Positions 27,252 to 38,595 of a stretch of 38,914 nt of DNA are shown one piece after another. How positions within the stretch are numbered: position 1 is the stretch's first letter; the number at the start of each line of letters is the position of its first letter. This DNA comes from Pseudobdellovibrionaceae bacterium (GTDB lineage Bacteria > Bdellovibrionota > Bdellovibrionia > Bdellovibrionales > Bdellovibrionaceae): assembly GCA_025055135.1 (NCBI GenBank), contig JANWYU010000212.1, forward strand, positions 1-38,914, written 5' to 3'. Under the pieces are notes generated by a model, which saw only the letters and a program-made list of their open reading frames with translations, searched no databases and had not been told where the DNA came from. The position numbers and the translations under genes are program-made.

Positions 27252-28475
27252 TTAAATCCCTTCGGCAATTCTTAATAATTCATTATACTTTGCTATTCGA
27301 TCTGTTCGGGATAGCCCGCCAGTTTTGATTTGATCACATCCTAGACCAACTGCTAGGTGGGCAATGGAAACATCTTCAGTTTCTCCCGATCGATGAGACA
27401 TGATGGTTGAGTAACCAGCCCTTTGTGCTAGAGTAACAGCCTCTATGGTCTCACTTATGGTACCAATCTGATTCATTTTAATGAGAACCGCATTAGCCGC
27501 CAGACGCTCAATTCCCATTTTAATGCGGTTGGGGTTAGTAACAAAAAGATCATCACCCACCAATTGGATTTTTAGTTCCTTTGTGCCGTAGACCCATCCA
27601 TCCCAGTCATTTTCTGCCCAGCCGTCCTCTATGGAAATTAGAGGATAGCGTTGTATCCAGTGTTGGTAAATACGGGTTAGCTCTTCGTGGGAAACTTTCT
27701 TGCCTTCAAATCGATAGCCATCTTTTTCATAGAATTCGTTACTAGCCACATCCAAAGCCAAACTGATTTGAGCGCCCAATTGGTAACCTGCCTTTTCTAT
27801 AGCCCGGGCCAATAGACTTAAAGCTGCTTCGTTGTTGGCCAGTTTGGGAGCAAAACCCCCTTCATCGCCAACGGAAGTGGGAAGTCCCTGGTCATTAAGG
27901 AGTTTTTTTAGTGTTTGGAAGGTTTCCACTCCCGCCCTTAAGGCCTCAGCAAAAGAGGAAAAGCCATGGGGAACGATCATAAACTCCTGAATATCCAAAC
28001 CGTTATTGGCATGAGCGCCTCCGTTAATGACGTTCATCAAGGGAGTGGGTAGGCGGTTTCTGGCAATTCCACCCAAATATTGATACAATGGCACTCCTGC
28101 CTCTTGGCTTGCTGCCTTTGCACAGGCCAAAGAAACCCCCAATATGGCATTTGCCCCAAGCTTTGATTTGTTGGGTGTTCCATCAAGCTCTAGTAAAACT
28201 TTATCTATTTGAACTTGATTAAAAACAGACATGCCCTTTAATGCAGGGAATATGATCTCTTTAATATTGTGTATGGCCTTTAGCACCCCTTTGCCATGAA
28301 AACGTTTGGGATCGTTATCCCGAAGTTCCAAGGCTTCAAAACTTCCTGTTGAGGCCCCTGAGGGCACGATGGCACGGGCCCATTCTCCACTTTCGGTAAT
28401 CACTTCTGTTTCAACGGTGGGATTGCCACGGCTGTCCAAAACCTCTCGGGCATGAATCAAGGCTATGTTTGACAT
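27252..28475 (-). CDS. eno: Enolase
   Basis: [64 protein letters not shown] signature. Confidence 0.97.
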   Translation of the reverse strand: MSNIALIHAREVLDSRGNPTVETEVITESGEWARAIVPSGASTGSFEALELRDNDPKRFHGKGVLKAIHNIKEIIFPALKGMSVFNQVQIDKVLLELDGTPNKSKLGANAILGVSLACAKAASQEAGVPLYQYLGGIARNRLPTPLMNVINGGAHANNGLDIQEFMIVPHGFSSFAEALRAGVETFQTLKKLLNDQGLPTSVGDEGGFAPKLANNEAALSLLARAIEKAGYQLGAQISLALDVASNEFYEKDGYRFEGKKVSHEELTRIYQHWIQRYPLISIEDGWAENDWDGWVYGTKELKIQLVGDDLFVTNPNRIKMGIERLAANAVLIKMNQIGTISETIEAVTLAQRAGYSTIMSHRSGETEDVSIAHLAVGLGCDQIKTGGLSRTDRIAKYNELLRIAEGI

Positions 28476-29590
28476 GGGGCGTCCTCCTGAGCGTTTACGA
28501 GGGATTTTTTGTAAGAGTCTTTTTTTAGACGTTTAATCAGCCATGCACTGTCTTCCACTAGACCAGGGAAATCTTGAAGCACCTTCTGCCAGTTCAATCG
28601 CCGCATCCATTTTTTAGAACGCTCTGGGCTTTGTTGGCTCATTAAAGTAACCAGTTGGGTTGCTCTAACAAAAAAATCTAAAATACGACTTAGATTCTGC
28701 TGTAAAAGATCTAAGTCCGATTCCGACGGTTCTCCTGTTAATTCCAAATGTGGAGAGGAGGACAGGGGTAACTGAAGCGGGGTCTTGTCGACTGGATCAG
28801 GGTCAGGGGCCATATTGCTATCCCCAGGTAGTTCTTCTTTGCCAGGCTTTAACTTTTTGCGATTCCTGTTACTTGGCTTTTCAATAATCGAGACCAATTC
28901 GCGAAAAATTTCTCGGCTTAGACTCAGTGAATGAAAAAGTGCCTCTTCGTTACTTTCCACTATGGCTAATTGATGGGTAACTAGAGGATGGGAAGGGTGG
29001 TTGGACGATATTGATACTGGAGCAGAAGATGGCAAATTATGGTCCTTTTGGTTAAGGGTCATAATGAGTTTTCCATGCTCATAACGGCAATTCCCAGAAT
29101 GCCAGCCTAAATATTTTGGCAAAACCTCTAAGCTATGAAGAACCATGGCAAATGACTTGGGGTATTCGAGAGGGGCATTCTCCCAGCTAAGAACTATAAG
29201 ATTCTTCGATTTTGATAGCACGTGAATATTCGGGGCTGGTGAGACGAAATGTCCCAGTAACACATGGGGGCGCTCAAATGCCTCAAAAACATCGGGCATC
29301 ATCCGTAAAACACTATCAAGGGTTCCCCAGGCTCGGTGGTTAAAGGAGCTATGGGCTACTTCTCTTAAAAATGCATCCTCACTTGGTATGGTCCCCTTTT
29401 TTTTGGACCACCAAGCCATAAAATCACTAATGATCACCTCCAAATCCTGCCCCAATATCCATTGGCCTGGATCCGTAAGGGTTCCTTCTGCCCAAGGCCA
29501 TTCGAAAAATAACTCTGCAAGGTCAAGACCCTGAGCTTCCCCATAACTCAAAAGAGTGTTGGTGATTTTAGCGCTAAAATAAACTGCCAC
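28463..29590 (-). CDS. Hypothetical protein, translationally overlapping eno
   Basis: 375 aa ORF overlapping the eno start by 13 nt; no confident family recognised. Confidence 0.6.
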   Translation of the reverse strand: MAVYFSAKITNTLLSYGEAQGLDLAELFFEWPWAEGTLTDPGQWILGQDLEVIISDFMAWWSKKKGTIPSEDAFLREVAHSSFNHRAWGTLDSVLRMMPDVFEAFERPHVLLGHFVSPAPNIHVLSKSKNLIVLSWENAPLEYPKSFAMVLHSLEVLPKYLGWHSGNCRYEHGKLIMTLNQKDHNLPSSAPVSISSNHPSHPLVTHQLAIVESNEEALFHSLSLSREIFRELVSIIEKPSNRNRKKLKPGKEELPGDSNMAPDPDPVDKTPLQLPLSSSPHLELTGEPSESDLDLLQQNLSRILDFFVRATQLVTLMSQQSPERSKKWMRRLNWQKVLQDFPGLVEDSAWLIKRLKKDSYKKSLVNAQEDAPCQT

Positions 29591-29723
29591 ATTCTAATTT
29601 GTAGCGAGTTGCCATTTAAAAAGCAAAAAGCCGCCACATATGTTGCGTAGCAATGAGGGGCGTTTTAGGGTCCTTTTCAGGGGTTTACTTGACCCAAGCG
29701 GTGATCTTTTTAAAATCGGTGAA

Positions 29724-30242
29724 ATGGCTATTATCCGCTCGGTGTGCGGTCACACTCCTTGCATTGCACCTTCAGCATTTGTTGCTGAGAACGCTACCAT
29801 TGTGGGTAACGTTATTATTGGAGAGCAATCGTCCATTTGGTATCATGCAGTTTTACGAGGTGATGTTAATCGCATTACCATTGGCGATCGCAGTAACATT
29901 CAGGACGGCTGTATTGTGCACGGAACCTATCAGACCCATGAGACCGTGGTCGGCAATCATGTTACAGTGGGGCATGGTGCCATCTTGCATGGGTGTTTTA
30001 TTGGCTCTGGATGTTTAATAGGAATGGGGAGTATTGTAATGGATGGGGTAGAATTAGGTGAATATTGTCTGGTGGCTGCAGGTTCACTTTTGACTGAAGG
30101 AAAGAAATTTCCATCGAAGACTTTGATTGTTGGTCGTCCCGCCTCTGTAAAGCGGTTTTTAACAAACGATGAAATTGAAATGCTTCATCAGAGCAGTCAG
30201 AACTATCTCATGTATATGCAGTGGTATCAACACAGGGTCTGA
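29724..30242 (+). CDS. Gamma-class carbonic anhydrase-like (left-handed beta-helix) protein
   Basis: MAIIRSVCGHTPCIAPSAFVAENATIVGNVIIGEQSSIWYHAVLRGDVNRITIGDRSNIQDGCIVHGT; hexapeptide repeats. Start moved from ORF 29640 to ATG 29724. Confidence 0.88.
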   Translation: MAIIRSVCGHTPCIAPSAFVAENATIVGNVIIGEQSSIWYHAVLRGDVNRITIGDRSNIQDGCIVHGTYQTHETVVGNHVTVGHGAILHGCFIGSGCLIGMGSIVMDGVELGEYCLVAAGSLLTEGKKFPSKTLIVGRPASVKRFLTNDEIEMLHQSSQNYLMYMQWYQHRV

Positions 30243-30264
30243 CAGAATTAACTAAGAGAGGGAG

Positions 30265-31725
30265 GTGAGTGTGAATATTCGCGAAACCTTAACGTACGAC
30301 GATGTGCTTTTGGTGCCAGCCTATTCAGAGGTATTACCATCTGCGGTTTCGACTCGGGTCCCCTTTGCACGAGGTGTGTATTTGGAAACGCCCATTATTT
30401 CTGCTGCTATGGATACAGTAACCGAAAGTCGTTTAGCTCGGGTGATGGCTCAGCTTGGAGGATTAGGGATTATTCATAAAAATCTTACCATTGAGGAACA
30501 GGCGTTAGAGGTGGAGAAAGTAAAAAAATATGAATCAGGAATGATCACTGATCCTATCACTTTGCCGCCCGAGGCTAAGGTTTCTCAGGCATTAGAACTT
30601 ATGAAGAAGTATTCAATCTCAGGGGTTCCTGTAGTTAAATCAGATGGTCAGTTAGTAGGGATTTTAACCAATCGCGATCTGCGATTTGAAACCAATTTGG
30701 ATCAACCAATTTCTAATATCATGACCAAAGATAATCTGATTACGGTTCCTGTGGGAACTACTCTGGATGAAGCCAAAAAGATATTGCACAAGCATCGCAT
30801 TGAGAAGTTGTTGGTGGTGGATCAGAACAAGCGCTTGAAGGGTCTCATTACTATTAAGGATATTGAAAAGGCGCGCACCTTTCCTCAAGCGACTAAGGAC
30901 CGTCAGGGTCGGCTGATGGTGGGGGCGGCTATTGGGGTAAATCAGTGGGAACGAGCTGAGGCTTTGGTAGCTAAGGGATGTGATATTATTGTGGTTGATA
31001 CGGCTCATGGGCATAGTCTTAATGTGATTCAAACGGTAAAAGAGTTGCGGCGGCGATTTCCTGATCTCATTTTGGTAGCGGGAAATGTGGTAACAGCTCA
31101 AGCTACTGAGGCTTTAGCGGATGCTGGAGCTGATGTGGTTAAAATTGGCGTTGGTCCGGGTAGCATTTGTACCACTCGGGTTGTCGCAGGAGTGGGGGTT
31201 CCTCAAATTTCTGCTATCATGGATTGTCGTGAGATTGCCCGACGAAAAAACGTTACCCTTATAGCAGACGGTGGTATTCGATACAGTGGGGATATTAGTA
31301 AGGCTTTGGCGGCAGGGGCTCATTCTGTTATGATTGGTAACTTGCTTGCTGGCACTGAGGAGGCTCCGGGTGAGACCATTCTTTATCAAGGCCGAACTTA
31401 TAAATTGTATCGTGGAATGGGATCTTTAGGGGCCATGTCTAAAGGTTCACGGGATCGATATAGCCAGAGTGATGTGGTGGATGAGCAGAAGTTGGTTCCA
31501 GAGGGAATTGAAGGGCGTGTGCCTTACAAAGGAAGTGCAGTAGCAGTGATTCATCAGTTAATTGGGGGTTTAAGGTCTGCAATGGGTTACTTGGGGGTTA
31601 CTTCGGTGGCCGAACTCCAAGAAAAAGCAACAATGGTGCGGGTAACCCAAAGTGGTGTTCGAGAATCTCACGTTCATGATGTAACCATCGTGAAAGAGGC
31701 CCCTAATTATTGGACCGACTATTAA
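30265..31725 (+). CDS. guaB: Inosine-5'-monophosphate dehydrogenase
   Basis: [20 protein letters not shown] pair, [20 protein letters not shown] active site, [15 protein letters not shown] 30271 is the more likely start because the SD abuts 30265. Confidence 0.97.
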   Translation: MSVNIRETLTYDDVLLVPAYSEVLPSAVSTRVPFARGVYLETPIISAAMDTVTESRLARVMAQLGGLGIIHKNLTIEEQALEVEKVKKYESGMITDPITLPPEAKVSQALELMKKYSISGVPVVKSDGQLVGILTNRDLRFETNLDQPISNIMTKDNLITVPVGTTLDEAKKILHKHRIEKLLVVDQNKRLKGLITIKDIEKARTFPQATKDRQGRLMVGAAIGVNQWERAEALVAKGCDIIVVDTAHGHSLNVIQTVKELRRRFPDLILVAGNVVTAQATEALADAGADVVKIGVGPGSICTTRVVAGVGVPQISAIMDCREIARRKNVTLIADGGIRYSGDISKALAAGAHSVMIGNLLAGTEEAPGETILYQGRTYKLYRGMGSLGAMSKGSRDRYSQSDVVDEQKLVPEGIEGRVPYKGSAVAVIHQLIGGLRSAMGYLGVTSVAELQEKATMVRVTQSGVRESHVHDVTIVKEAPNYWTDY

Positions 31726-31755
31726 TCACTTTTTATGACATGTTTTGGAGAGAAG

Positions 31756-33273
31756 ATGCGGGGAATCGTCATCCTTGATTTTGGTTCACAGTACACTCAA
31801 ATCATCAGCCGTCGTTTTCGGGAGATGGGATATTATAGCGAGGTGTTACCCTGTTCAGTTGATCTGGATTTACTAAAACAAAAGCAACCCTATGGGATCG
31901 TTTTATCGGGAGGTCCTTATAGTGTTTATGAACATCAAGCCCCGCAAGTGAGAGTATCCGATCTTATGGAAATCGCTCCCATACTGGGAATTTGTTATGG
32001 CATGCAATTGATTGCTCATCAATTGGGTGGACGGGTGCAAGAAAGTCACGTTCGAGAGTACGGTAAAACTGAAATATTTTGGGAGGAAAATGATCTATTT
32101 TCTTATCAACGCCAAACTGTGTGGATGAGTCATGGTGATGTGGTGGTTCAAGCTCCCCCGAATATGAGATTAGTGGCTATTACGGAAAATGGGTTACCGG
32201 CTGCCTTGCAAGGGGAAAGGGTTTGGGCCGTTCAGTTTCATCCTGAGGTTCAACATACTGAGCGGGGTGAGCTCATTTTAAAATCGTTTGCTCAGCTTTG
32301 TGGAGCTCCTCGAAATTGGGCGGTAACTGATATTATGGATTTTGTTTTTAATCATTTAAAATCCTATCGCGTAGATGGGAGGGTATTGTGTGCTTTGTCT
32401 GGTGGGGTTGACTCGACGGTGACCGCATTGCTGTTGCAAAAGGCTCTGGGAAGCGATCAAGTGGATTGCGTGTTCGTCGATAATGGCTTTTTAAGAAAGG
32501 GTGAGGCAGAATGGGTGGCTCATCAGTATCATGGTCTGGGTTTAAATGTAAAGGTTATTGATGCCAGGGCCCAGTTTTTAGAATCATTAAAAGGGGTTAC
32601 TGATCCTGAACATAAGCGAAAAACCATTGGTAGAATTTTTGTTCAGGTGTTTGAAGAGCACCTTAAAAGATTGTCTCATATAAAATGGTTAGCCCAAGGC
32701 ACTTTGTATCCTGACGTTATTGAATCGGTAACGGCGTTCGGAGGACCTTCTCAGGTAATTAAGTCCCATCATAATGTGGGGGGTCTTCCCCCCAATATGT
32801 CATTAAAGGTGATCGAACCGTTACGGTGGTTGTTTAAAGATGAAGTCCGTAAATTGGGCCTAGCTATGGGGATTCCCCAAGCGCTTTTGCTGCGTCATCC
32901 ATTTCCTGGTCCGGGATTGGCCATTCGGATAATAGGGGAGGTTACTGAAGACCGTTTAGAGATTTTAAGGGAGGTGGATGCTATTTTCATCGAGCACCTG
33001 AGAAGAGATGGTTTATATGATCAGATTTGGCAGGCCTTTTCTGTATTGTTACCGGTTCATACGGTAGGGGTACAGGGGGATGGTCGAACCTATGAGAAGG
33101 TTGTGGCTCTGCGAGCAGTTACCAGTCAAGATGGAATGACTGCCGATTGGTATCCCTTTTCCCCAGAATTTTTGAAGAAAGTGAGTAACGATATCACTAA
33201 TCGGGTAAAAGGGGTAAATCGAGTTGTGTATGATATTACAAGTAAACCTCCAGCAACTATAGAGTGGGAGTAA
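31756..33273 (+). CDS. guaA: GMP synthase (glutamine-hydrolysing)
   Basis: Class I GATase GICYGMQLIAHQLGG, HPEVQHTERG; ATP-PPase LSGGVDSTV; HPFPGPGLAIRI; TIEWE C-terminus. Start moved to ATG 31756 behind ggagag. Confidence 0.96.
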   Translation: MRGIVILDFGSQYTQIISRRFREMGYYSEVLPCSVDLDLLKQKQPYGIVLSGGPYSVYEHQAPQVRVSDLMEIAPILGICYGMQLIAHQLGGRVQESHVREYGKTEIFWEENDLFSYQRQTVWMSHGDVVVQAPPNMRLVAITENGLPAALQGERVWAVQFHPEVQHTERGELILKSFAQLCGAPRNWAVTDIMDFVFNHLKSYRVDGRVLCALSGGVDSTVTALLLQKALGSDQVDCVFVDNGFLRKGEAEWVAHQYHGLGLNVKVIDARAQFLESLKGVTDPEHKRKTIGRIFVQVFEEHLKRLSHIKWLAQGTLYPDVIESVTAFGGPSQVIKSHHNVGGLPPNMSLKVIEPLRWLFKDEVRKLGLAMGIPQALLLRHPFPGPGLAIRIIGEVTEDRLEILREVDAIFIEHLRRDGLYDQIWQAFSVLLPVHTVGVQGDGRTYEKVVALRAVTSQDGMTADWYPFSPEFLKKVSNDITNRVKGVNRVVYDITSKPPATIEWE

Positions 33274-36200
33274 TGGATTTTGTTCATTTGCATGTGCATT
33301 CCGACTATTCCTTACTAGAAGGGGCCTGTGAACTTGATCGCTTAGTTGCCGAAGGAAAGAAATATTTTAAGGCAATGGCGCTTACTGATCATGGTAACAT
33401 GTATGGTGCCATTGAATTTTACTTTTCCTGTATCGAATCCGGATTAAAACCCATTATTGGAATGGACGCGTTTTTTACCTTAGGCTCTAGGCAGGAGCGT
33501 CCTTCCCATTTGCCGGTAGAGCGACTACGTAATCCGCCCCAGTTAGTACTGCTTGCGAAAAGTTACCAAGGCTATCGTTCATTGTGTGAAATGAGTAGCA
33601 TTTCTTTTTTGGAAGGGTTTTACTATCGACCACGTGTTGATTTTCAAACTTTGGAGACATATTGTTCTGATATCATTTGTTTAACCGGTGGATGTCGAGG
33701 TTTGATCTATCAACTATTTGTTCAAGAGGGTGAGGAATCAGCCTATAATGCCCTAAGGCGACTAAAGGATATTTTCCATCATAATTTATTTGCTGAATTC
33801 ACTAGAACCCAGAAACCTCAGGAAAAAAAATTTGAACAATGGTTAAAGGCAGTATCTGTCAAGTTAGGTATCAAAGGGGTTGCCACAAATGATGTGCATT
33901 TTGTATCTCGCGAGGATTTTATCAAACAGGATATTTTATACTGTATTGGTAACAATCTTTTATATCGGGATCCCCACCGTTCACGACTTTGTAATGAAGA
34001 ATACTTTTTAAAAACTCCCCAAGAAATGAAGGAATTATTTTCTGATGAGCCAGAATGGATTGCCCATTCTGTGTTAATAGCAGAAAGTATTAATCTTAGT
34101 TTTAAATTGAAAGATGATCAGGGTAGGCCAATTTATCGTTTACCTCGGTTTCCCACTCCTAACGGTAAATCCTTAGCAGAACATATTCGAGATGAGGCGT
34201 TTTCGGGATTTGAAATGAGAAAAAGGGAGGCCTTAGATCGGGGGCAATCGTGGAATGAAGAGGTCGACGTAATCTATCGCAAGCGTTTGGAGTATGAGTT
34301 AGAGGTAATTGATCGAATGGGTTTTAATGGTTACTTTCTTATTGTTTCTGATTTTATTCGATGGGCGAAAAGTCAGAGCATTCCTGTTGGCCCTGGAAGG
34401 GGGAGTGGGGCTGGCTCGCTAGTAGCCTATTGTCTTAATATCACTGATTTAGATCCCATTAAACACAATTTATTGTTTGAGCGTTTTTTGAATCCGGAAC
34501 GCATTTCTATGCCTGATTTTGATATCGATTTTTGTCAGAACCGAAGAGATGAAGTAATTCAATATGTTACCGAAAAATATTCGTCCGAATCGGTAGCGCA
34601 AATTATTACTTATGGAAAATTGCAGTGCAAGGCTGCTATCAAAGATGTGGGACGGATATTGGGAATGAGCTTTGCCGAAGTAGATCGAGTTACCAAATTG
34701 GTTCCTGAAAAGTTAGGTATTACCATTCAAGAGGCATTAACTTTAGAACCTCGCTTGACTGAACTTATGGAAGAATCCCCAGAAGTGAGGGCTTTAATCA
34801 CCATGGCCCAAAAAGTGGAGGGTATGGTTCGACATGCTGGAATTCATGCGGCGGGAGTCATTATTACCGACGGAAGGATTCGGGATTATGCTCCATTAGC
34901 TCGAGGGGCTCATGGAGAGATTGTTGTTCAGTTTGACATGAAACATGCTGAAAAAATTGGACTTATTAAATTCGATTTTCTGGGCTTAAAAACATTAACT
35001 CTGATTCAGTATGCATTAGAGTTTATTAAAACCAATCATGGTAAATCGATTCAGGCAAAAGATATACCCATCGATGATCCGGGAATTTATGAACTGATGT
35101 CTGCTGGAGATACTTTAGGAGTTTTTCAATTTGAGGGTGAGGGAATTACCGATGCCATTCGTAAAATAAAGCCGACTTGTTTTACCGATATAACAGCTAT
35201 TAACGGTTTGTATCGTCCAGGTCCTTTGGCCATGATTCCGGTGTATGCCCGCAGAAAAAATGGTCAAGAGCCTGTGGAATATTTATTTGAAGATTTAAAG
35301 GATATTCTGCAGGAAACCTTTGGGATTATTGTGTACCAGGAACAGGTAATGGCCATTGCTTCTAAAATTGCTGGCTACTCTTTGGGCGAGGCGGATATGC
35401 TTCGAAGGGCCATGGGCAAAAAAATTAAGGAGGAAATGGATAGACAGCGTGAGCGGTTTTTAAAAGGTGCAGTGGCTCGCGGCTACGATGAAAAAAAGTC
35501 AGTAGAGCTTTTTGAATTAATGTATAAGTTTGCGGATTACGGTTTTAACAAAAGTCATGCAGCTGCCTATTGTGTGATCGCAGCGCAAACAGCTTGGTTA
35601 AAGCGTTACTATCCTGCAGAGTTTTATGCAGGACTTTTAACCACGGAAATATCTGATACCGATAAAGTTGTTGAATATGTGAAAGATGCTCAAAAACATG
35701 GTTTGGTTATTCGCCCGCCTCATGTAAACGAGTCTTTTTATGAATTTACCCCTATTGGCAATGAGATTTATTTTGGTCTTGGTGCCATTAAGGGAGTAGG
35801 AGAGAATGTTGCAAAAGAAATTCTTCGCGTTCGGGAATCGCTTCCCAATAAGAAGTTTCGTTCTGTTTTGGAATTTTTTGAAAATATGGACTCCAAACTG
35901 CTTAACAAAAAAACCATTGAGTCCCTTATTAAAGCAGGGGCTTTGGATCATTTGGGTTACTCTCGTGGTCAGCTTTTGACTGGATTTCCCAAGCTAACGG
36001 AGTGGGCGCTGGCGCGACAAAAAGAAAAAAAATCAGGCCAAATGAGCTTGTTTAAACTGGATTCTCAAAACACGTTTATCGAGTTACCGGATGCCACTAA
36101 TATCTCAAGACTTGAGCAACTTTCCTTAGAAAAAGAGGTCTTGGGTTTTTATTTAAGTGATCATCCTTTGAGAGGGTATGATGTGTTTTTAAAAAGATGG

Positions 36201-36815
36201 ACATCCGGGGAAATTCGTGAAGTTTTGGAACGACAGGCACAACAAAAAATGCAAGTCGTTTCTAGCGAAAACAAGCAGCGCTACCATTTTAAGAATCCAG
36301 AAGGTAAGCGATCATTTGTTCGGTTAGGTGGTGTGCTCCATGGTTTACGGGAGGTTGTTACCCGTAAAGGTACTCGCATGATGTTTGCGCGGTTAGAAGA
36401 TTTGTCGGGCTCTGTTTCTTTGGTGGTTTTTCCTGATACGTATTCACGATATAAGGATTTGTTACGAGATGATCGTACTGTTATTGTTGGTGGCTTTCTC
36501 GACGATGATCAGGGTGAAATGAAATTGTTGGTAGAGGATTTAACCGACTTAGAGTCAAGTATTCAAAGAATCCCCCAAGTGTGGGTCATGCTGGATGAAA
36601 TTGATGAAAATGAGTGGGGATCGTTTTTCGATGAAATAAAAAAACGTCCGGGATCAGTAACATGTCAATTTTTACTAAAAACAGAGGGCGCAACCGTTGA
36701 AATAATCCCTGATAGCCCAGTTAAGATTGCCTTAAGCTGCGAAGTCATCGAAGATTTTCGCAAAAAAATAGGTCATTTACGGTTTTTAAGGATTCCTGAT
36801 CATTTTGTGTCTTAA
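33273..36815 (+). CDS. dnaE: DNA polymerase III subunit alpha
   Basis: PHP domain FVHLHVHSDYSLLEGA; VGPGRGSGAGSLVAYCL; PDFDIDFCQNRRDEVI; YGFNKSHAAAYCVIAAQTAWLK. ATG 33273 overlaps the guaA stop (TAATG). Confidence 0.97.
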   Translation: MDFVHLHVHSDYSLLEGACELDRLVAEGKKYFKAMALTDHGNMYGAIEFYFSCIESGLKPIIGMDAFFTLGSRQERPSHLPVERLRNPPQLVLLAKSYQGYRSLCEMSSISFLEGFYYRPRVDFQTLETYCSDIICLTGGCRGLIYQLFVQEGEESAYNALRRLKDIFHHNLFAEFTRTQKPQEKKFEQWLKAVSVKLGIKGVATNDVHFVSREDFIKQDILYCIGNNLLYRDPHRSRLCNEEYFLKTPQEMKELFSDEPEWIAHSVLIAESINLSFKLKDDQGRPIYRLPRFPTPNGKSLAEHIRDEAFSGFEMRKREALDRGQSWNEEVDVIYRKRLEYELEVIDRMGFNGYFLIVSDFIRWAKSQSIPVGPGRGSGAGSLVAYCLNITDLDPIKHNLLFERFLNPERISMPDFDIDFCQNRRDEVIQYVTEKYSSESVAQIITYGKLQCKAAIKDVGRILGMSFAEVDRVTKLVPEKLGITIQEALTLEPRLTELMEESPEVRALITMAQKVEGMVRHAGIHAAGVIITDGRIRDYAPLARGAHGEIVVQFDMKHAEKIGLIKFDFLGLKTLTLIQYALEFIKTNHGKSIQAKDIPIDDPGIYELMSAGDTLGVFQFEGEGITDAIRKIKPTCFTDITAINGLYRPGPLAMIPVYARRKNGQEPVEYLFEDLKDILQETFGIIVYQEQVMAIASKIAGYSLGEADMLRRAMGKKIKEEMDRQRERFLKGAVARGYDEKKSVELFELMYKFADYGFNKSHAAAYCVIAAQTAWLKRYYPAEFYAGLLTTEISDTDKVVEYVKDAQKHGLVIRPPHVNESFYEFTPIGNEIYFGLGAIKGVGENVAKEILRVRESLPNKKFRSVLEFFENMDSKLLNKKTIESLIKAGALDHLGYSRGQLLTGFPKLTEWALARQKEKKSGQMSLFKLDSQNTFIELPDATNISRLEQLSLEKEVLGFYLSDHPLRGYDVFLKRWTSGEIREVLERQAQQKMQVVSSENKQRYHFKNPEGKRSFVRLGGVLHGLREVVTRKGTRMMFARLEDLSGSVSLVVFPDTYSRYKDLLRDDRTVIVGGFLDDDQGEMKLLVEDLTDLESSIQRIPQVWVMLDEIDENEWGSFFDEIKKRPGSVTCQFLLKTEGATVEIIPDSPVKIALSCEVIEDFRKKIGHLRFLRIPDHFVS

Positions 36816-36858
36816 TTATTTAAACGGAATGAGCCATAAAACCATTAGAGAAATCTCA

Positions 36859-38124
36859 CTAGGCCGCAGATTTTTTTGATTCTTCGTGTTTTATTTGTTC
36901 ACTGTTGATGGAGCGTTTCAGATAATTTTCCAAGTAATTAATAAAACTCGTCCACTCTTGATTGCTTTCCACCACCCGAAAACCACATTTTTTCTGAATT
37001 TTGTCATGCCACACAAGAGAGATTACTAAGTCGATGGGAGCAATTCCTGCTGGATGTAAACGAAGGTGATATCGAGAAGCATCGGGCAAATCACCGATTA
37101 GTGATCCCCCAATTCCTGTAAAGCTAAGATTGGTGATTTTAATTCTACCAATAATTTTTTTATAATCAGAATGATCATATATTTGACCATAAAAGGTAAC
37201 CATATACCTTTTGTATCTGGGTGATTTCGAGTCCAGGCCTTTAGGATGAGGAATGAGGTTTCTGTATCTTTTATCGTCGTATATTTCATGAAGGCGGTGT
37301 AATTCATATTCACTCAGCTCAAAAAGAATTTGTGATTTTTTGATAAAAAACCATTCAAATTCCTCAGGGGCTAGTAAACTATTAAAATGAATTTGAGGGG
37401 AACGCTCAGGAAATTCCATATTGATTCTTGGTAGTTCAAAAAATAGAGAATACATAGTTATTCGTTCTTCAAACTGTCCGTAGTGCGCATAATATCGTTC
37501 GGCGGCAACTCGTAGGTCCAAAATTCCTCCCATTGCAGGATTGTGATTTATAAAATCGTAGGGAACAGGTTTATCATTCAATTTTTTAAAGAGAAGTATG
37601 TGATAGTAAAAATCTTGCCATTTAGGATTAATTGCAATAACAAAATGGGTAACCCCCAAAAAATCGGTTGCATAGTGATAGAGAAATTTGAAAAGAGGGA
37701 AAAGAATAGTTCCCTTGCGGTTTTTAAATGGCTTTTTTACTGCTAGCGATGAAATTTCTGCAATTTCACCGTTAATGTGAGAAAGATCAAATAAAGCATC
37801 TGATGGAATACCAAAAACGGACTTTCGAATTAAGGTAACCGTAGCGACCACTTCTTCGTTCCAGAGTGCGACTAGTACGGATGAAGTTGGTAGCATATGA
37901 TATTTAGTAACTCGAATACCACTTTTTTCTGGAGTGATTAAACCTTCTTCAGTATATGCATCATGTAAAATAGAAAAGGCCTGTTCTAATTCTCTGTGGG
38001 TGGTTGCTACCTTGAATTTAAGTTCCCTTGGAAAAGGATAGGGAACTTTAACTAACTTCCTTAAAATCGGTCCTTTGAGATTGTCTGGTAACCATTTTGC
38101 CAGTTTCCGAAATGAAATTTTCAT
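36859..38124 (-). CDS. FeeM-like N-acyltransferase (GNAT fold) fused to C-terminal PilZ-like domain
   Basis: FKVATTHRELEQAFSILHDAYTEEGLI…LVALWNEEVVATVTLIRKSVFGIPSDALFDLSHI…AEISSLAVKK…THFVIAINPKWQDFYY; C-terminal RYKRY…GRIKITNLSFTGIGGSL with an NxSxxG PilZ motif. Confidence 0.65.
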   Translation of the reverse strand: MKISFRKLAKWLPDNLKGPILRKLVKVPYPFPRELKFKVATTHRELEQAFSILHDAYTEEGLITPEKSGIRVTKYHMLPTSSVLVALWNEEVVATVTLIRKSVFGIPSDALFDLSHINGEIAEISSLAVKKPFKNRKGTILFPLFKFLYHYATDFLGVTHFVIAINPKWQDFYYHILLFKKLNDKPVPYDFINHNPAMGGILDLRVAAERYYAHYGQFEERITMYSLFFELPRINMEFPERSPQIHFNSLLAPEEFEWFFIKKSQILFELSEYELHRLHEIYDDKRYRNLIPHPKGLDSKSPRYKRYMVTFYGQIYDHSDYKKIIGRIKITNLSFTGIGGSLIGDLPDASRYHLRLHPAGIAPIDLVISLVWHDKIQKKCGFRVVESNQEWTSFINYLENYLKRSINSEQIKHEESKKSAA

Positions 38125-38595
38125 ACTCGATATTAGTCGGATAATTTAAAAAAAACTTAATACTTTGGTACAGGCCGTGTTTGCGCTGATCTAGTTATTA
38201 CCTGATATCGCTAGGTTCTACTTTTCGCGTTTTTTTGGTTAAACAATTTGACTAAAAGTTAATCATTTTTTTAAAGTGGAACCTACTATTATGTGGCTGA
38301 CTTGGTGAAAAAGTAGATCATTCATTTGGTTACTTATTTTGAAGTCCATTATTTTCGACAAATAAGGCTGTGGTTAAAACCCCGCTTGGATAGAGCTAGT
38401 GGGTTTCGTTCTTTGAAGAAGGGATACGTTACTTAAGTAGAAATTTATGGTGACAAATCACAAAGCTATTAACCAACTTCTCTACAGACATTAGCCCAAC
38501 TAGGAAGGTTGAATATTGGACTTATTTTAGAAACTTTTAATTTGATCCTTATCCTAAAGGGCCATGAAAACATAGAGATTGATCGGTATCTATAA

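Noticed and set aside
27128-27328. 66 aa plus-strand ORF opposite the eno 3' end
   Set aside because: Low complexity, overlaps the small TM ORF and enolase; no RBS.
30664-31101. 145 aa minus-strand ORF inside guaB
   Set aside because: Antisense shadow of a conserved enzyme.
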